NCBI RefSeq assembly: GCF_026262505.1
Contig: NC_067206.1
Coordinates: 28,039,896 to 28,103,895, forward strand
Length of the DNA: 64,000 bases
Reading direction: 5' to 3'
Origin: Trichomonas vaginalis G3
Lineage: Eukaryota > Parabasalia > Trichomonadida > Trichomonadidae
Positions within the stretch are counted from its first letter, which is position 1. Each line of letters opens with the position of its first letter. Of this stretch, positions 60,500 through 64,000 are shown piece by piece. A program made the translations under genes and the position numbers. The notes below the pieces were generated by a model that did no database searches, was not told the DNA's origin, and saw only the letters and a program-made list of their open reading frames with translations.

Positions 60500-60890
60500 G
60501 GGCTGTCGGTTCTTCTGGCTTTGGAAGACATTCAGGAAGAGTTCTTCCAGTTGTCCGTTTGTGTCCTGTCGGAAGGAAGAGTTCTTCCAGTTGTCAAGAA
60601 ATTTTTTTCCTGTCGGAAAGAAAAACTTTTCTTGTCGGAAGGAAAAACTTTTTCTGAAGGTCGGCCAAAAAGTTCTCAATTTTCGAAAATTTGAATGGTT
60701 TACGGACGGACAACAGAAAAAATTTTTCCTGTCGGAAAGAAAAACTTTTCCTGTCGGAAGGAAGGACTCGGAATGCCAGAAGGAAAAACTTTTTCTGTCG
60801 GATGGAAGGACTCGGAATGCCAGATGGAAGGACTCGGAATGCCAGAAGGACTCGGACAAGACAATTTACCTTATAGAGCTACCTGAGCCA
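60500..60890. repeat. GGAA-rich degenerate minisatellite
   Basis: Recurring words CTGTCGGAAAGAAAAACTTT and GACTCGGAATGCCAGA with their partial complements (AGTTCTTCCAGTTGTC) fill the gap between the ATPase and the next gene. Short frames on both strands repeat the same peptide words and look like by-products of the repeat rather than genes. Confidence 0.7.
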
Positions 60891-60925
60891 TCTTTGGTGT
60901 CAAGCTTGAAAAATAAATGGTTCAT

Positions 60926-61705
60926 TTACTCTTCCTCTTTGAAGTTATCGAAATACTCTGTTATCTTTTCCTTCAGTAGCGGCAAATCTTCTTTGAATGT
61001 AAGTATTGTACAACCTTTCATATCATAGTGTGTTTGAGGTAACGTATCTTGAACTATCTGTTTAACATCTTCATTCGGTGTCATTGAAATCGGTAAGTTT
61101 TCGCGATAGAACCAATTTCTGTCAGATTTGTAAATCTTAGCTAAGTCGTAAAAGCTTTTGTTGTTTCTTCTGACTAAATGCAACATAACCATATCTCTGT
61201 CTTCTTCATTTTCCATCTCTTCAGTGTAAATCATATACTTATAGTTCTTTTCCTTTCCTTTTGGTACCGAACGTGGTATTCTTTTCTGTATGTTTTTGTC
61301 TTCTTTCATCATATCTTCTCTCTGCTTTGTACAAAGTTCGTCAAGAAGTTTACAAACATACCATGAATAGCGAGGTGAAGCCCACATTGCTATTGAACTA
61401 ACTAGGAACTTATGAACATATATACCTTTTAGATATGATGGTAAGTTTTGTCTGTCTTGGTACAATCTTTTAAGTTCTACATGTTCAAACTCACTGAGGA
61501 GTTCATGAGTGCTATTTAATTCAAACCAGTCTTGTGGTTTCTTAGTATCTGGAGCAAAACATGCTGTCAAAATACTTTGCATTTGGTACATGTCATCTTT
61601 GACCGAACGAATGAGACGGAGTTGTTTGTTAAACTGAACCCACTCGTATTCTTCATCTATGGCTTCATGAACGATAGCAGTTGTTGTGTTCTCTGTTGTT
61701 GTCAT
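60926..61705 (-). CDS. KilA-N-like viral protein (259 aa)
   Basis: The start is the ATG at 61705 (MTTTEN); the longer frame would use the upstream promoter repeat. The first half contains a KilA-N-like block: DWFELNSTHELLSEFE, then GIYVHKFLVSSIAMWASPRY and a following VCKLLDEL helix. KilA-N is a DNA-binding domain common in large DNA viruses and phages. The second half is helical and charged, resembling the C-terminal halves of N1R/KilA-N proteins (DUF3627-like); I see no RING Cys pattern. Probably a regulator; not closely assigned. Its promoter region is shared in sequence with that of the gene at 62405. Confidence 0.75.
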   Translation of the reverse strand: MTTTENTTTAIVHEAIDEEYEWVQFNKQLRLIRSVKDDMYQMQSILTACFAPDTKKPQDWFELNSTHELLSEFEHVELKRLYQDRQNLPSYLKGIYVHKFLVSSIAMWASPRYSWYVCKLLDELCTKQREDMMKEDKNIQKRIPRSVPKGKEKNYKYMIYTEEMENEEDRDMVMLHLVRRNNKSFYDLAKIYKSDRNWFYRENLPISMTPNEDVKQIVQDTLPQTHYDMKGCTILTFKEDLPLLKEKITEYFDNFKEEE

Positions 61706-61793
61706 ATCTGTCTTTACATACAAAATAAAAAATAAAATAAAAATAAAATTAGCGTTATTTTCTATCTTGTATAAAAGACCAAAAATAAACGCT
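61706..61793 (-). promoter_or_regulatory. Viral promoter repeat, copy 1
   Basis: On the minus strand it reads CTTTTATACAA, an A/T block, AACGCTAATTTTATTTTT, then ATTTTGTATGTAAAGACAG and the ATG at 61705. The same arrangement precedes the gene at 62405, so this is a conserved upstream element rather than chance AT richness. Confidence 0.6.
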
Positions 61794-62405
61794 TTACATG
61801 TATTTTTCAGCAACTTCGTCAAATAATTTTATAGCTTTGTCGATCTCATCTACTTCAAACGTTTCTTTACCTTTCGTGGGAGCACCATACATTTTCTCAA
61901 ACTTTTCAAGTAGTTCTGTTTCAGCAGCTCTCATATCGTTAACGAACACAACCTTAACTCTATTGACTATAGAGTCATATCTTTGAGTTATATTAAATGT
62001 TCTTCCTATCTTATATCTCTTTGTATTGAAGTCCTTCGGTTTCTGAACGATGTAAAGTAAGCCTTCACAGCAACGTTCCGTATCGAATGAACCATATGTT
62101 ATGAAATTATATCCAACAACTGGGTCTAACCATAACAAAACTATTGGTATAAGACTTTTGTCGATGAGATATGCTGTAGTTCCATAGAATCTTACCGATA
62201 TCATAAGCTCAGGATTTCTTGTCAAAATTTTCTGAGTAGAAGCAATTCTAACCCAGTCGCTTGCTCTCTTTCCAGATGGAGATATAATGTCTGACAAAGA
62301 ATATTTGTTGTATTTCTTTGAGTATCTTACGTTTAAATCACCTATTCTAACCACTTTGGTGTCATTGTCTATCTTTTTAACTGTTTCAAACTCAGTGTTT
62401 GTCAT
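61794..62405 (-). CDS. KilA-N plus T5orf172/GIY-YIG-like protein (203 aa)
   Basis: 203 residues. Residues of about 18-95 form a compact KilA-N domain (LNVRYSKKYNKYSLSDI, then SDWVRIASTQKIL). Residues of about 115-200 look like the T5orf172/MUG113 branch of the GIY-YIG nuclease fold (GLLYIVQKP, KRYKIGRTFNITQRY, AAETELLEKFEKMY). The combination occurs in NCLDV and phages as a DNA-binding/nuclease or regulatory protein. Key residues (Tyr of LYIV, Arg of GRT, Glu of AAETELLEKF) are present, so nuclease activity is possible. Confidence 0.82.
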   Translation of the reverse strand: MTNTEFETVKKIDNDTKVVRIGDLNVRYSKKYNKYSLSDIISPSGKRASDWVRIASTQKILTRNPELMISVRFYGTTAYLIDKSLIPIVLLWLDPVVGYNFITYGSFDTERCCEGLLYIVQKPKDFNTKRYKIGRTFNITQRYDSIVNRVKVVFVNDMRAAETELLEKFEKMYGAPTKGKETFEVDEIDKAIKLFDEVAEKYM

Positions 62406-62483
62406 TTCCTGTTCTTACATACAAAATAAAAAAATAAAAAAAAATAAAACTAACGTTGTTTTTTTATTTTGTATAAAAGATAT
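62406..62483 (-). promoter_or_regulatory. Viral promoter repeat, copy 2
   Basis: On the minus strand: CTTTTATACAAAATAAAAAA, AACGTTAGTTTTATTTTT, ATTTTGTATGTAAGAACAG, then the ATG at 62405. It matches copy 1 at 61706-61793 block for block. A shorter relative (TTTTTATTGTAAGAAC) precedes the ATG at 63746. Confidence 0.6.
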
Positions 62484-62653
62484 GATTTCATAGAGTTTTT
62501 TTGACGAAGTGTCAAAGTTCACTTGGTAAAAAAAATACAGTTATATCATGAAATTTGGTCATTTTTTCACGATTTCATAGAGTTTTTTTACGAAGTGTAA
62601 AAGTTCTCTTCGTCAAAAAAATACAGTTATATCATGAAATTTGGTCATTTTTT
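62484..62653. repeat. 87-bp direct repeat, two copies, with hairpin
   Basis: Copy 1 is 62484-62570 and copy 2 is 62571-62653, nearly identical. Each includes GATTTCATAGAGTTTTTT and the tail ATATCATGAAATTTGGTCAT. In copy 2, ACGAAG and CTTCGT form a stem over a short loop. Non-coding; located upstream of the promoter of the minus-strand gene. Confidence 0.75.
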
Positions 62654-62686
62654 TCAGCAAAAATATATTTTAGGTGGAACCAGGTC

Positions 62687-62713
62687 CCTCGGTCCCTCGG
62701 TCCCTCGGTCAAC
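62687..62713. repeat. Short tandem repeat GGTCCCTC, 3 copies
   Basis: Three consecutive copies in the left inverted arm against one in the right arm, indicating slippage after the arms were formed. Confidence 0.85.
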
Positions 62714-62849
62714 TAACATCTTTTTGAAAACGGTGACAACATGACATTTTGACAACAGTCCAGGAAATAAACTTCATCGTATATGTTTTGTTAAGATTTC
62801 TTCGTCAATGAGCGTAAATCAGACAAAAATATATTTCTACCATAACTAT

Positions 62850-63746
62850 TTACAAGCGTTTTACATGGTATATGTTGTGATGGTTCATGACTTTAAACAG
62901 TTTTGTAGCTTCTATTTCTTCACGAAGGATATCAAAAGTTTTAACGATACCGAAAGTTTCTTTATATTTCTTCTTGACGTCAGATAGAAGGAAATCGTCA
63001 GCAGTTGGATAGTTTTTGTTCAGAAATGTCAACATGTCCATTTTATCTTCTGCTGGTTTCTCTGCTTCTTTCTTTAAGTCAGCATAGTCGTTTCGCATAC
63101 GTTCTATCTCTTTGACGGAGTAGTTATATTTCCTCATTGCTGCTTTACATTTTGAACATTGTGGGTTCATTTTAGCATTGTACATTGAAACCTTACCTGC
63201 AAGTATGACTAAGGCGTAAATGGTTTTCTTTAACTCAAAGGCTGCTGGTTTTATTTGTTGGTTCCATACTTTACCTCTTCTATCTTTATCTCTTATCTGC
63301 AAGACACATTTTGCAACTAACGAAACAAAGTTGTCGTAGGTCTTAAATTCTTCAGATTTATATATGTCAATGAAATATACCATATCGCAGTCTTTGTGGT
63401 TGCAATGAAATCCAAGAAACTCATAGTTTACCTTACGTATGAACTTCTTGGTTTCTACTGAGTCAGTTGGTTTCACTTCTATTTCATCGAATTCTGGAAT
63501 AGTAAGCTTTTGTTGTTGTATTTCAGGAAGTTTAGGTAGATGTTCCACCAGGTCCTGCATTTCATAAAGATACTGTTCATTTGTTTCATCTTTTGCACTA
63601 CAGTTTAAATCTCCTTGGAGAAGTTCTTGCTTTATCTTCTGGATTTCTGTTTCGAAAGTATATGAAGAAGGAATGAAGCTTTTCATCTCTACTAACATTG
63701 AAGTTGGGTTCATGACTAACGAGTTTGGTGAAGTTGTTGCTGACAT
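62850..63746 (-). CDS. Unknown viral protein with Cys pairs (298 aa)
   Basis: 298 residues from the ATG at 63746. The middle has HCNHKDC at about residue 120 and CSKC at about residue 200, a possible split zinc-binding site. The C-terminal 60 residues (YPTADDFLLSDVKKKYKETFG) look like a small helical, perhaps winged-helix, domain. I do not recognise the family. It is the only gene inside the inverted-arm unit, and uses the A/T-box leader typical of the viral block. Confidence 0.72.
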   Translation of the reverse strand: MSATTSPNSLVMNPTSMLVEMKSFIPSSYTFETEIQKIKQELLQGDLNCSAKDETNEQYLYEMQDLVEHLPKLPEIQQQKLTIPEFDEIEVKPTDSVETKKFIRKVNYEFLGFHCNHKDCDMVYFIDIYKSEEFKTYDNFVSLVAKCVLQIRDKDRRGKVWNQQIKPAAFELKKTIYALVILAGKVSMYNAKMNPQCSKCKAAMRKYNYSVKEIERMRNDYADLKKEAEKPAEDKMDMLTFLNKNYPTADDFLLSDVKKKYKETFGIVKTFDILREEIEATKLFKVMNHHNIYHVKRL

Positions 63747-63950
63747 GTTCTTACAATAAAAATAAAAAAATATTTTTTTAAAAAAAAACTAAAATATATT
63801 TTTGTCTGATTTACGCTCATGTTTGACAAAACATATACGATGAAGTCTATTTCCTGTGTTGTTGTCAAAATGTCATGTTGTCACCATTTTCAAAAAGATG
63901 TTAGTTGACCGAGGGACCTGGTTCCACCTAAAATATATTTTTGTGCTATG

Positions 63951-64000
63951 TTTTCAGCACAAAACAAGCATTTTGTGAAGAATATACCACCCGCCGGAAT
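63951..64000. other. Window edge inside the viral block
   Basis: A 9-bp hairpin (TTTTGTGCT with AGCACAAAA) at about 63939-63964, then sequence running off the window. The right end of the element is not seen, so gene content beyond this point is unknown. Confidence 0.5.

Larger units (their letters stand above)
62660..63950. mobile_element. Nested unit with about 165-180-bp inverted ends around one gene
   Basis: The left arm (about 62660-62838) and right arm (about 63791-63943) are inverted copies with several differences, both containing TAGGTGGAACCAGGTCCCTC and GAGCGTAAATCAGACAAAAA. The left arm has the word GGTCCCTC three times, the right once. A possible 9-bp duplication TTTTCAGCA lies at 62651-62659 and 63951-63959, but the right end has 7 extra bases, so it is not certain. 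It could be a cargo-bearing inserted unit or part of the virus's own inverted structure. Confidence 0.6.

Noticed and set aside
60452-61028. Overlapping frames over the GGAA-rich repeat
   Set aside because: The same peptide words appear on both strands and in several frames, as expected from a minisatellite.

Overview
The window reads as nuclear DNA of a trichomonad parasite, most likely Trichomonas vaginalis or a very close relative. The main reasons are: an AT-rich genome with compact, mostly intronless eukaryotic genes; one intron with the trichomonad hallmarks (5' GTATGT and 3' ACTAACACACAG); some initiator-like TCAYW motifs just upstream of ATGs; long DUF3447-type ankyrin proteins; a mariner transposon; and a Maverick/Polinton-like endogenous virus. 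Species identity is an inference from these features, not a database match.

Layout. 1-1115: a spliced FCP1/SCP-like phosphatase gene (minus strand). 1116-5519: a 4.4-kb gene-free stretch with two Pol III-like loci and then a striking array of RNA-like hairpins. Its core is a four-hairpin module repeated four times at an exact 250-nt period, with compensatory changes between paired arms. 5520-39408: ordinary host genes on both strands. These include a PDI-like membrane thioredoxin, a BART-domain protein, AP-3 beta adaptin, a UBL-UBA protein, a Cfd1/Nubp2-like Fe-S scaffold ATPase, a giant ankyrin protein, a WD-repeat protein, an SGT-like TPR protein, TOR kinase, a CCDC112-like protein, a protein kinase and several unknowns. 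Two decayed ankyrin genes lie among them.

39409-44993 is repeat-rich: palindromes, an intact-looking mariner (39884-41183, TA target duplication), a second cluster of miRNA-precursor-like hairpins (about 41983-42548), a purine tract, a GC palindrome and a further inverted-repeat element.

44994-64000 (running off the right edge) is a densely packed virus-like gene block. It holds a large coiled-coil/PQ-rich protein, a small basic protein, a likely double-jelly-roll major capsid protein, several small unknowns, an SF3 (D5-like) helicase, an A32/FtsK-like packaging ATPase, a KilA-N-like protein and a KilA-N plus T5orf172/GIY-YIG-like protein. I read it as a Maverick/Polinton or polinton-like virus. 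The capsid gene has an in-frame TGA and the ATPase has an apparent frameshift at its N-terminus, so this copy looks defective. No DNA polymerase B, integrase or protease is visible within the window. The block has itself been invaded: a 5.36-kb element with about 2-kb inverted arms and an 11-bp target duplication (Mutator-like signature) sits directly in front of one viral gene, and a smaller inverted-repeat unit brackets the last gene.

Best candidates for something undescribed are the 250-nt hairpin-module array, the second hairpin cluster, and the long-arm element nested in the viral promoter region.
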